A stretch of DNA of 6,194 nucleotides, from NCBI GenBank assembly GCA_964437215.1, contig CAYTFZ010000130.1, forward strand, positions 1 to 6,194, given 5' to 3'. Source of the stretch: JAAYAN01 sp964437215 (GTDB lineage: Bacteria > Bacteroidota > Ignavibacteria > Ignavibacteriales > Melioribacteraceae). Made by a program: the position numbers and the translations under genes. Below the pieces are notes generated by a model, which was not told where the DNA came from, did not search any database, and worked only from the letters and a program-made list of their open reading frames with translations. The number at the start of each line of letters is the position of its first letter. Position 1 is the stretch's first letter. Positions 1-5,819 of this stretch are shown piece by piece.

Positions 1-1265
1 AAATACTTCTGGATTTCCTTGATTATTTTTTCTGTTGCGCCGGTATTCTCAATAACATATTTGCGCGATATTTCCCCGATATGTTTTAGGTTTTCTTCAC
101 CGGTAAAAAGTTTGCGCAAAGTTTTGTAGGCTTCCTTTTTATTATTTACAACAAATCCGCAGCCCAGCGAAACCATTTTTTTTGCTTCCTGCGAGTTTTC
201 TATCTTTGGTCCGAAAATTACCGGTATGCCGTAAACTGCCGGTTCAAGAACGTTATGAATTCCTTGTTTAAAACTTCCGCCAACGTAAGCAGCATCAGCA
301 TAATAATACAAAGTGAGAAGGATGCCGATTGTATCGATTATTATTACTTTTTCGTTTTTATAATTATTAAGCAGCGAAAAACGGATATACGGAATTTTTC
401 TTTCGAGTTGAAGTTCAAGCTGTTCGATATGCTGAACCGTAGGCTCGTGAGGAACAAGTATAAAAATAAAATCCGGATCGTTTTCGGCAAGCTTAAGCAA
501 AGCGGGAATCATAACTTCTTCGTCTTCCTCCCAGCAGCTGCCGAGTACAATTACTTTTTTATTTTCAAAAAGACCGTCCTTAAAAATCTTTTTATCTTTT
601 GCTGCAATACTTTTCTGAAATACACGGTCGAACCTTGTATCTCCGGCTGGTTCAACATTTTCCTTAACCGCGTTGAATTTTAAAAAATTAGCTGCATCGT
701 TTTGCGAAACCGTAAGAAAAGCCGAAATATCGGAAAAAACTTTATTGTGGAAATCTCTCAATACTGGTGAAAGCCTTTTCGAATCGCTCCGCATTGTTGC
801 ATCGATAAGAAGAACCGGCACTTTCATTTTTTTTAACTGCCAGATCATATTAGGCCAGATATCATAACGCATCAGAACAACAAGCGAAGGATTTACAATC
901 TTAATAAATTTTTCCATCGGCGCCGGATAGTCGAAAGGAAGATATGAAATCAAATCGGCATAAGGGTATTTAAGCGAATTTTTATATCCCGAAGGAGAAA
1001 AAAAAGTTACCGCAATGTTAATCTGCATATCATTCTTAAGCTTTTCGATTACCGGTTTTGCCTGTTCAAATTCGCCCATTGATGATGAATGGAACCATAT
1101 TGTTTTTAACGAGTTATCAAGCTTTCCAACATTTTTCTCTAAATTATCAAAAAGATTTATCCTGCCGGAAATTCCCTCTTTAATTTTTTTGTTGAAAATT
1201 GCAGCAAACCGGACTAAAATATCGAGAGCCGGAAGAAGAAAGCAATTGTAAACAAAATACCACAT
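1..1265 (-). CDS. waaA: 3-deoxy-D-manno-octulosonic acid (Kdo) transferase, 3' end cut by window edge
   Basis: The product transfers Kdo from CMP-Kdo to the lipid A precursor at the cytoplasmic face of the inner membrane, the first step of LPS core assembly. Translating the minus strand from the ATG at 1265 gives 421 residues without a stop. The family usually has about 420-430, so only a few C-terminal residues are missing. A hydrophobic N-terminus (residues 2-24) fits the usual membrane anchor. Family signatures follow: ISGRINLF (32-39), WFHSSSMGEFEQAKP (57-71) with Glu65 at the position of the catalytic base, DIWPN (135-139), PAGDTRFDR (206-214), GSCWEEDEE (242-250), VPHEP (271-275) and YVGGSFKQGIHNVLEPA (327-343), the CMP-sugar binding region of GT-B/GT30 enzymes. 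The start is fixed by overlap with the upstream glycosyltransferase stop (TGATG), with a weak GGA 8 nt upstream. RYDIWPN replaces the more usual TE(L/I)WPN. It is mono- or bifunctional, which sequence alone cannot tell. The family call is very secure. Confidence 0.95.
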   Translation of the reverse strand, partial: MWYFVYNCFLLPALDILVRFAAIFNKKIKEGISGRINLFDNLEKNVGKLDNSLKTIWFHSSSMGEFEQAKPVIEKLKNDMQINIAVTFFSPSGYKNSLKYPYADLISYLPFDYPAPMEKFIKIVNPSLVVLMRYDIWPNMIWQLKKMKVPVLLIDATMRSDSKRLSPVLRDFHNKVFSDISAFLTVSQNDAANFLKFNAVKENVEPAGDTRFDRVFQKSIAAKDKKIFKDGLFENKKVIVLGSCWEEDEEVMIPALLKLAENDPDFIFILVPHEPTVQHIEQLELQLERKIPYIRFSLLNNYKNEKVIIIDTIGILLTLYYYADAAYVGGSFKQGIHNVLEPAVYGIPVIFGPKIENSQEAKKMVSLGCGFVVNNKKEAYKTLRKLFTGEENLKHIGEISRKYVIENTGATEKIIKEIQKY

Positions 1266-1267
1266 CA
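1263..1267 (-). other. TGATG stop-start overlap, glycosyltransferase to waaA
   Basis: On the minus strand the TGA stop of the GT9 gene (1267-1265) shares its last A with the ATG of waaA (1265-1263). Such overlaps normally accompany translational coupling within one mRNA. Together with only a weak GGA upstream, this suggests waaA is translated largely by ribosomes finishing the glycosyltransferase. Confidence 0.85.
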
Positions 1268-2281
1268 GTTTTTTCCGTTAAGAAGATTGTTAAGTTTTTC
1301 TAAAATTGTTTCTGGAAGAATTTCTTTCATACATTTAAAATGTTTTTTGGGACAAGCAGATTTACCGGTATGCGAGCAAGGTCTGCATTTAAGATTCACA
1401 TTTTCCACTATTTCCAAATTTCCGGCAGGCGCAAACCCGAATTCCCTAACCGATGAACCGAAAACAGCAAAACCTTTTCTGCCAAGCGCCGAAGCAATGT
1501 GCATAAGACCGGAATCGTTGCACACAACAGCATCGGCAATGTTTATTACACCGGCAGTTTCCGAAAGAACATTGTTGTTTGAATAATCCTTTACTTCGGG
1601 ATTATTTTCCGAAATATAATTACAAATTTGCTTATCGCTGCTTCCTCCGGTAACAAAAACAGAAAACCCGTTTGAAGTAAGCATTCGTGAAAGTTTTAAA
1701 TAATATTCTTCAGGCCACATCTTCGAAAAATGTTTTGAACCCGGGCAAAGAACAACCAGTTTATTTTCGGGCTTAGCAATATTCGTTTCGGCACAATAAA
1801 TTTCGGGCGGAGCGCCGTCGTATTTAACTCCGGGGCGGGCTTCGCAATACATTTGCGGAATAGTTTTAATTTCGTTGTAGAGATTGATTTTAAAATTAAC
1901 GAGTATAAATTTTTTAAGCGACGGTTTTTTGTAACGGTAAATCTGCGCATTAAGTTTACTTGTTATTGATTGGCTGCGGAAATTGTTCTGAAGATCAATT
2001 ACCTCGTCGTATTTTTCATTCTTAAGATTTTTAATCAGGTTTTCGGTCTTATTATCTGCCGGATAAATAAATATGCGATTAATGTAGGGATTAATTTTTA
2101 ATACATCGGCGTATTGTTCTTTAACCAAGAAATCGACAAGCAAATAGGGGTATGTTTTTTTAAGGCATCGCAAAAAAGCGGTTGCAAGAATTACATCGCC
2201 AAGAGAACTGAGGCGGATGACCAGGAACTTATTTTTTTTAATTTCATTCAAAATTGAGAAAATATTCTTATTTTTAATCAC
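1265..2281 (-). CDS. Glycosyltransferase family 9 (LPS heptosyltransferase-like)
   Basis: This is a 338-residue GT-B enzyme of family 9, which transfers ADP-heptose (or a related sugar) onto the LPS inner core in the cytoplasm. The N-terminal nucleotide-fold strand and loop read FLVIRLSSLGDVILAT (19-34), with Asp29 at the family's catalytic-acid position. The C-terminal donor-binding half shows CPGSKHFSKMWP (179-190), FVTGG (209-213) and NDSGLMHIASALG (255-267), typical of ADP-heptose:LPS heptosyltransferases. Near the C-terminus lie four cysteines (Cys299, 302, 310, 317; CRPC-x7-C-x6-C), seen in a GT9 subgroup. The start is GTG. An in-frame TGA four codons upstream prevents extension and no ATG lies between it and the conserved core. 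A TTG at residue 11 is the main alternative, since most homologues begin close to the LVIRLSSLGD strand. No clear Shine-Dalgarno precedes the GTG. It is co-directional and overlapping with waaA, which supports a role in LPS core assembly. The exact acceptor and donor cannot be told, so no gene symbol is given. Confidence 0.92.
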   Translation of the reverse strand: MIKNKNIFSILNEIKKNKFLVIRLSSLGDVILATAFLRCLKKTYPYLLVDFLVKEQYADVLKINPYINRIFIYPADNKTENLIKNLKNEKYDEVIDLQNNFRSQSITSKLNAQIYRYKKPSLKKFILVNFKINLYNEIKTIPQMYCEARPGVKYDGAPPEIYCAETNIAKPENKLVVLCPGSKHFSKMWPEEYYLKLSRMLTSNGFSVFVTGGSSDKQICNYISENNPEVKDYSNNNVLSETAGVINIADAVVCNDSGLMHIASALGRKGFAVFGSSVREFGFAPAGNLEIVENVNLKCRPCSHTGKSACPKKHFKCMKEILPETILEKLNNLLNGKN

Positions 2282-2325
2282 TAAAGTTAATCAATTTTTA
2301 TGAATTTAAGATACGGAGTATATAA
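2282..2325. promoter_or_regulatory. 44-bp divergent intergenic region, presumed promoters
   Basis: This very AT-rich gap separates the divergent glycosyltransferase (minus) and small hypothetical gene (plus). Both need transcription start signals here or just inside the opposite coding region. A minus-strand TATACT (plus 2316-2321) resembles a -10 element, and TTGAGA at 2254-2259 resembles a plus-strand -35, but neither has a convincing partner at 16-18 bp. The promoter role is inferred from gene arrangement, not from a recognised motif. Confidence 0.3.
2315..2318 (+). promoter_or_regulatory. Shine-Dalgarno GGAG of the 87-residue gene
   Basis: GGAG sits 7 nt before the ATG at 2326, an optimal spacing. 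It fixes the start of the small plus-strand gene, and its presence is part of the case that this short reading frame is a real gene. Confidence 0.7.
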
Positions 2326-2589
2326 ATGTCGTCTTCGGCTGCACCGCAGGTTAAGTCTTTTCCCGAAAACTCAGTTGAGAAAAAAGTATATAATATAATT
2401 GAATCGCTTAACAGATATATTCCGATACCGAATGACAGAAACCGGCTTGCGTTTATGCTTGTTAAGTTTATGAACGGCGAAGGTGATGCGCCTGTTATTT
2501 CTGTGAAAAACGCTAAGTTGAAATTAAAAGATATTTCGGAAATCGAAATTTCCAGAATTATTTCCGATGAATTGAATCTGATTAAATAA
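2326..2589 (+). CDS. Small hypothetical protein, 87 residues
   Basis: I do not recognise this protein. It is soluble-looking, with no signal peptide, membrane segment or cysteine. The first 15 residues (MSSSAAPQVKSFPEN) look disordered. Residues 16-32 and 41-52 (NRLAFMLVKFMN) could form amphipathic helices, followed by a basic stretch KNAKLKLKD (61-69) and a helix to the end (IEISRIISDELNLIK). The pattern of a small helical domain would suit a partner-binding or nucleic-acid-associated protein, but that is speculation. Support for it being real: an optimally spaced GGAG, the codon preferences of its neighbours, good fit into the space between divergent and convergent genes, and no competing minus-strand frame. 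It ends 16 bp from the phoR stop in convergent orientation. Nothing ties it functionally to either neighbouring operon. Confidence 0.75.
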   Translation: MSSSAAPQVKSFPENSVEKKVYNIIESLNRYIPIPNDRNRLAFMLVKFMNGEGDAPVISVKNAKLKLKDISEIEISRIISDELNLIK

Positions 2590-2605
2590 TTTATTTCGGC
2601 GCAAG

Positions 2606-4375
2606 TTAAACCAATGGGATATAAACAATAAATCTGCTGCCTTTTCCGGACTCGCTTTCAAGCTCTATTTTACCCCTGAACAGTTCAGTAATGTTTTTCA
2701 CAATTGAAAGCCCCAGTCCGCTTCCTTCGGGATAAACACTTCGCGATGAATCTACACGGTAAAATCTTTCAAATATTCTTTGCTTTTCGTCCTTTGGAAT
2801 TCCTATTCCTGTATCGGCAACTTCCGCAATAAAATATTTATTGTTAGCGCTGCATTTAAAAATCACTCCGCCTTTTTCGGAATTGTAATTAATAGCATTT
2901 GCAAGAAGATTTGAAACGAGCGTTTGAAGAAGCTGAGGGTTTGCAAGTATTTTTACTTCTCCGGAATTTACAAGAAAATCAGTTGTAAAATCTATTTTTT
3001 TAGCCTTGCATCGGAATGAAAAATCATCGGCAATTTCTTTTAATGTCGAGACAGGATCAATTTCGGTATGTTCTTCAACTTCTCTGTTTTCGATACGCGT
3101 AAGCTGCAGAAGATCGGTTACAATATTTTCGAGTTTAAGTGTTTGTTTTTCTATCTTTTCGAGGAATTTTTTTTGTACAACAGAATCGTTTACGGAACCG
3201 GAAAGAAGTGTTTCGGCGTAACCCCGAATGGAAGTGAGCGGAGTTTTAAATTCGTGGCTTACATTTGCCACAAAATCCTGCCGGATGATTTCGAGATTCT
3301 GGAGATTTGTAACATCTTCAACGGTTATAATAAATCCGGCTTGCATATCTTCAAGATTAAACTGCGAAATCTGGTATTCGATATAACGGCTGCCGGAATA
3401 TTTTGTGCGCTTGGTTACAAGCGAATTCGATTTTAAGAATTTATGAATATCATTTATTAGAGGCGGGAAATGAATGAGATCGTAAAAAAATGATTTTCCT
3501 TCAACAGCATTTTCAGTGTTAAAAATATAACTGAATGGTTTATTAAAAAAAAGAAGCCTTCCGTTTTTATCGAAAGCCGCCACTCCTTCGTGAAGCGAAT
3601 TAAAAAGTCCCAGAAGATCAGTAAAACTTTGTTTGTATCTTTCTTTAAGATTAAACAAGTTTTTCCCAAGCGAATTCACTCCTGATGCAATTTTGTCGTA
3701 CTCGGCATATTTCTGCGAAGGTATATCAGTAAAATTAGGCTGTTCGGAACGCAGCGATATTTCAGTTATTAAAGATTCTGTCTGCTTTTTAACTTTTTTC
3801 TGCCATATAATTAAAAATCCAAAGACGATGAGCAGAACAAAAAAATCAATTATAATAAGCATATTCGTTAAAAATTCGAGGCGCGTATCTATATTTGTGG
3901 AAAAAACCGCAAAGCGTATAAATCCGGAAATACGGTTTCCTTCGTAGAGATTTTCGGCATAATAAAGAAGGTTTTTATCAATTGTGGCACTGCGTCTTTC
4001 CGAAAATCCTATCCCTTTTTCCATCGCCTCTTTTATTTCGGGACGGTTTAAATGATTTTCGGCACGGTTAAGATCAAGCGAGTCCAGCTCCGAATCAGCA
4101 AGAACTTTGCCGTCTTTGGCAATTAAAGTCGTCCGGCTGCCTGTCAGTCTGCTGATTTCATCGCTGTAATATTTCAGTTTTTTATAATCGCGTTCGTTGA
4201 AAGCATTTATATCAATTATTTTCCGTGCAAGTTTTATTTGCTTGTTCAGCTCAGTTTTAATCTCACCTGAAAGAAAATCCTTAGTGTTTAAATAGAAAAA
4301 TGTGTCGAGCAGAAATATTGAGAATACAGTAATTATTAAAGTATATAAAAAAGCTTTTTTCGAAAGTGATTTCAT
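2606..4375 (-). CDS. phoR: Phosphate-regulon sensor histidine kinase PhoR
   Basis: A membrane histidine kinase of 589 residues that phosphorylates PhoB under phosphate limitation. Order of parts: TM1 (about 8-29); extracytoplasmic region (30-168) with a Cache/PAS-like core including TTLIAKDGKVLADSELD (82-98) and NHLNRPEI (107-114); TM2 (about 169-191); a degenerate HAMP-like linker (192-245); a cytoplasmic PAS domain (about 250-357, LHEGVAAFDKNGRLLFFN); then the kinase. The H-box is FVANVSHEFKTPLTSI (368-383), with phospho-acceptor His374. The ATPase domain has its N-box around Asn489-Asn496, G1 DTGIGIP (521-527), F-box IFERFYRVD (534-542) and G2 GSGLGLSIV (551-559). All catalytic motifs are intact. 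The large outer domain is like the PhoR of Gram-positive bacteria, not E. coli PhoR, which lacks one. It starts at ATG 15 bp after phoB with no clear Shine-Dalgarno, so it is probably reached by coupled translation. A PhoR call rests on this architecture plus phoB and phoU next door. Confidence 0.93.
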   Translation of the reverse strand: MKSLSKKAFLYTLIITVFSIFLLDTFFYLNTKDFLSGEIKTELNKQIKLARKIIDINAFNERDYKKLKYYSDEISRLTGSRTTLIAKDGKVLADSELDSLDLNRAENHLNRPEIKEAMEKGIGFSERRSATIDKNLLYYAENLYEGNRISGFIRFAVFSTNIDTRLEFLTNMLIIIDFFVLLIVFGFLIIWQKKVKKQTESLITEISLRSEQPNFTDIPSQKYAEYDKIASGVNSLGKNLFNLKERYKQSFTDLLGLFNSLHEGVAAFDKNGRLLFFNKPFSYIFNTENAVEGKSFFYDLIHFPPLINDIHKFLKSNSLVTKRTKYSGSRYIEYQISQFNLEDMQAGFIITVEDVTNLQNLEIIRQDFVANVSHEFKTPLTSIRGYAETLLSGSVNDSVVQKKFLEKIEKQTLKLENIVTDLLQLTRIENREVEEHTEIDPVSTLKEIADDFSFRCKAKKIDFTTDFLVNSGEVKILANPQLLQTLVSNLLANAINYNSEKGGVIFKCSANNKYFIAEVADTGIGIPKDEKQRIFERFYRVDSSRSVYPEGSGLGLSIVKNITELFRGKIELESESGKGSRFIVYIPLV

Positions 4376-4390
4376 AGTTTTATGTTCAGT

Positions 4391-5065
4391 TTATGTTTTA
4401 AATCTGTACCCGGTTCCTTTTACAGTTTGAATAATTTCGCTGTATGGGTTCAGTTTATCGCGAAGTCTTTTTATGTTCACATCAACAGTCCTTATTTCGC
4501 CGGCGTAATCGCTTCCCCACACAATATTTAAAATATCTTCGCGTGAAAGAGCGCGTCCCCGCGAATTTATGAATGCCGTTAAAAGTTTAAATTCTATGGG
4601 TGTAATTTCAATTTCTTTATTCTTTATTTTTACTTGTTTTAAGGCAAAATTCACTTCGAGTTCTTCATAAATAAAAGAATCGCTGTTTACAGGGTTAATC
4701 CTTCTTAACAGAGCTTTAATCCGCGCAATAAGTTCTTTTACGCTGAAAGGTTTGGTAATGTAATCGTCCGCGCCGATATTAAGTCCAATTACTTTATCGG
4801 TTTCCTGGACTTTGGCAGTAAGCATAATTACCGGAAGATCTTTTGTGCGGGCGTTTTCCCTTATAAATTTGCAAATCTGAATACCCGAAAGTTCAGGGAG
4901 ATTCAAATCCAGGATGAGCAAATCCGGCGGATCTTGCATTATCATATCGTAAGCTTTTCTTCCGTTGGATTCCAACTTTGTTTCATATCCCGAACTTAGG
5001 AGATTAAAATCAAGCAGCTCGGCTATATCCGGATCGTCTTCAACAATATAAATACGGGTTTTCAA
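4391..5065 (-). CDS. phoB: Phosphate-regulon response regulator PhoB (OmpR family)
   Basis: A 224-residue transcription factor, usual length for the family, activated by PhoR to switch on phosphate-starvation genes. The receiver domain (1-120) has the acidic pocket EDD (9-11), phospho-acceptor Asp53 in LILDLNLP, Thr83 in MLTAK, and Tyr102/Lys105 in DDYITKPF. The winged-helix DNA-binding domain (about 128-224) shows ITPIEFKLL, a recognition helix in RTVDVNIKRLRDKLNP, and the C-terminal hairpin VKGTGYRF. The start is TTG, 2 bp after the phoU stop. An in-frame TAA three codons earlier rules out a longer form except from a CTG two codons upstream, and AAGGG lies 9 nt before the TTG. The rare start codon and close spacing suggest low-level translation coupled to phoU. 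The receiver and effector domains appear fully functional. Confidence 0.95.
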   Translation of the reverse strand: MKTRIYIVEDDPDIAELLDFNLLSSGYETKLESNGRKAYDMIMQDPPDLLILDLNLPELSGIQICKFIRENARTKDLPVIMLTAKVQETDKVIGLNIGADDYITKPFSVKELIARIKALLRRINPVNSDSFIYEELEVNFALKQVKIKNKEIEITPIEFKLLTAFINSRGRALSREDILNIVWGSDYAGEIRTVDVNIKRLRDKLNPYSEIIQTVKGTGYRFKT

Positions 5066-5067
5066 TT

Positions 5068-5739
5068 TCAGTTACCCTTGTTTTTCTCAATTCCGTAACG
5101 GATTATTTTTGCTTCTTTCATAAAAACAACATCTTCGGCAAGATTTTTAGAAAGATCCGAAATCCTTTCGAGGTGGCGGCATACGCTTATAAGTTCCACA
5201 CCTTGATGGATATTGTTTTTAGTTTCAGTCATTTCACTAAGAACCGAATTATAAATTTCGGAAAATAAAGCATCAACTTCTTTATCTCGTTTTCTTACCT
5301 CCAAAGCCAGCTCGGTATTTATATTTATAAAAGCCTGAACGGCATCCCGCAGCATATTTCGTGTTAATTTGCCTAACGCCGGAATTTTTTCGAACGATTT
5401 AATATAAGGCTCGCCGGAAAGTTTTGCTGCAACCTTTGCTATTCCTTTCGAATGGTCGCCGATACGTTCGAGGTCGTTATTCATTTTAAGCGCAACCACC
5501 ATAAAACGCAAATCAACTGCTACAGGCTGCTGCAGCGCCATAAGCGAAAGAATCATTTTTTCTATTTCAACTTCGCGGTAATTTATTTTTTTATCGGATT
5601 TGCTTACTTTTTCGGCAAGGGATTTATCCTGCTTTTCCAATGCTTTAAGAGCATTGTACATTGCATCTTCAACTTCGTTTGCCATAAAGATAATATCTTT
5701 TTTAATATCTTCCAGCATATGTTCAAGTTTTTCTTTCAT
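5068..5739 (-). CDS. phoU: Phosphate transport/signalling regulator PhoU
   Basis: A 223-residue, all-helical cytoplasmic protein made of two PhoU repeats. It relays the state of the PstSCAB transporter to PhoR and represses the regulon when phosphate is plentiful. Repeat 1 (about 8-105) has LQQPVAVDLRFMVVALKMNN (69-88) and the metal-binding-type motif ERIGDH (Glu91, Asp95, His96). Repeat 2 (about 115-210) has RHLERISDLSKNLAEDVVF (188-206) with Glu191 and Asp195. In repeat 2 the usual GDHA reads SDLS, so the histidine is replaced by leucine. The length is normal for the family. The ATG start is preceded by the purine-rich GAGAG, 7 nt upstream. Located between pstB (80 bp upstream) and phoB (2 bp downstream), which is the expected context. 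Identification is very secure. Confidence 0.95.
   Translation of the reverse strand: MKEKLEHMLEDIKKDIIFMANEVEDAMYNALKALEKQDKSLAEKVSKSDKKINYREVEIEKMILSLMALQQPVAVDLRFMVVALKMNNDLERIGDHSKGIAKVAAKLSGEPYIKSFEKIPALGKLTRNMLRDAVQAFININTELALEVRKRDKEVDALFSEIYNSVLSEMTETKNNIHQGVELISVCRHLERISDLSKNLAEDVVFMKEAKIIRYGIEKNKGN
5075..5079 (-). promoter_or_regulatory. Shine-Dalgarno-like AAGGG deciding the TTG start of phoB
   Basis: On the minus strand AAGGG, within the last codons of phoU, lies 9 nt before the TTG. Since the next in-frame ATG would delete the first receiver strand, this site and the upstream in-frame TAA make TTG the best start for phoB. Confidence 0.5.
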
Positions 5740-5819
5740 CTTAATTCTCTCTTTTTAATCTTGCTCTTAATCATAATCCCGCTTTACATTAAGGGATAAA
5801 AATACAATAAAAAATAATT
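5740..5819 (-). promoter_or_regulatory. 80-bp pstB-phoU intergenic region with weak repeats
   Basis: This is the longest non-coding stretch in the window. On the minus strand it begins with a T-rich run just after the pstB stop. A short inverted repeat follows, ATCCC/GGGAT (plus 5776-5780 and 5793-5797, 12-nt loop). Then come GATTAA-type units (plus TTAATC at 5767-5772 and 5755-5760, TTAATT at 5741-5746) running into the phoU ribosome binding site. The gap contrasts with the packed phoU-phoB-phoR junctions, so it may hold an internal promoter or mRNA processing site that lets phoU-phoB-phoR be expressed apart from pst. The stem is too short and lacks a following T run in the gene direction, so it is not called a terminator. 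Confidence 0.3.
5747..5751 (-). promoter_or_regulatory. Ribosome binding site GAGAG of phoU
   Basis: The minus-strand GAGAG within AAAAAGAGAGAATTAAG lies 7 nt before the phoU ATG and is the only purine-rich tract suitably placed. Confidence 0.5.

Noticed and set aside
255..683. Plus-strand open frame of 142 codons, and others at 673-867 and 1015-1251
   Set aside because: They lie antisense to a well conserved waaA reading frame, are rich in Phe/Ile/Lys from reverse-complemented codons and show no domain. They are shadows.
2254..2282. TTGAGA as -35 of a promoter for the small plus-strand gene
   Set aside because: No acceptable -10 hexamer lies 16-18 bp downstream; the match is no better than expected in this AT-rich sequence.
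2584..2596. AAATAA-T-TTATTT inverted repeat at the convergent junction as a bidirectional terminator
   Set aside because: The stem is six A/T pairs with a one-base centre and no following T run, so it is too unstable; such palindromes are expected in AT-rich DNA. No terminator is recognisable between the convergent genes.
3068..3436. Plus-strand open frames over phoR (also 3006-3221 and 3633-3947) and over phoU (5452-5799)
   Set aside because: The opposite strand encodes intact kinase and PhoU motifs across these stretches; the plus-strand products are low-complexity and unlike any protein family.
484..5620. Frequent TTCGGC / GCCGAA hexamers across the window as a possible uptake or chromosome motif
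   Set aside because: On the coding strand GCCGAA is simply an Ala-Glu codon pair (or overlaps such codons) in genes with many Ala and Glu residues; the occurrences follow gene orientation and reading frame.
5776..5797. ATCCC/GGGAT hairpin as an intrinsic terminator after pstB
   Set aside because: The stem is 5 bp with a 12-nt loop, and on the minus strand the T-rich run precedes the stem instead of following it.
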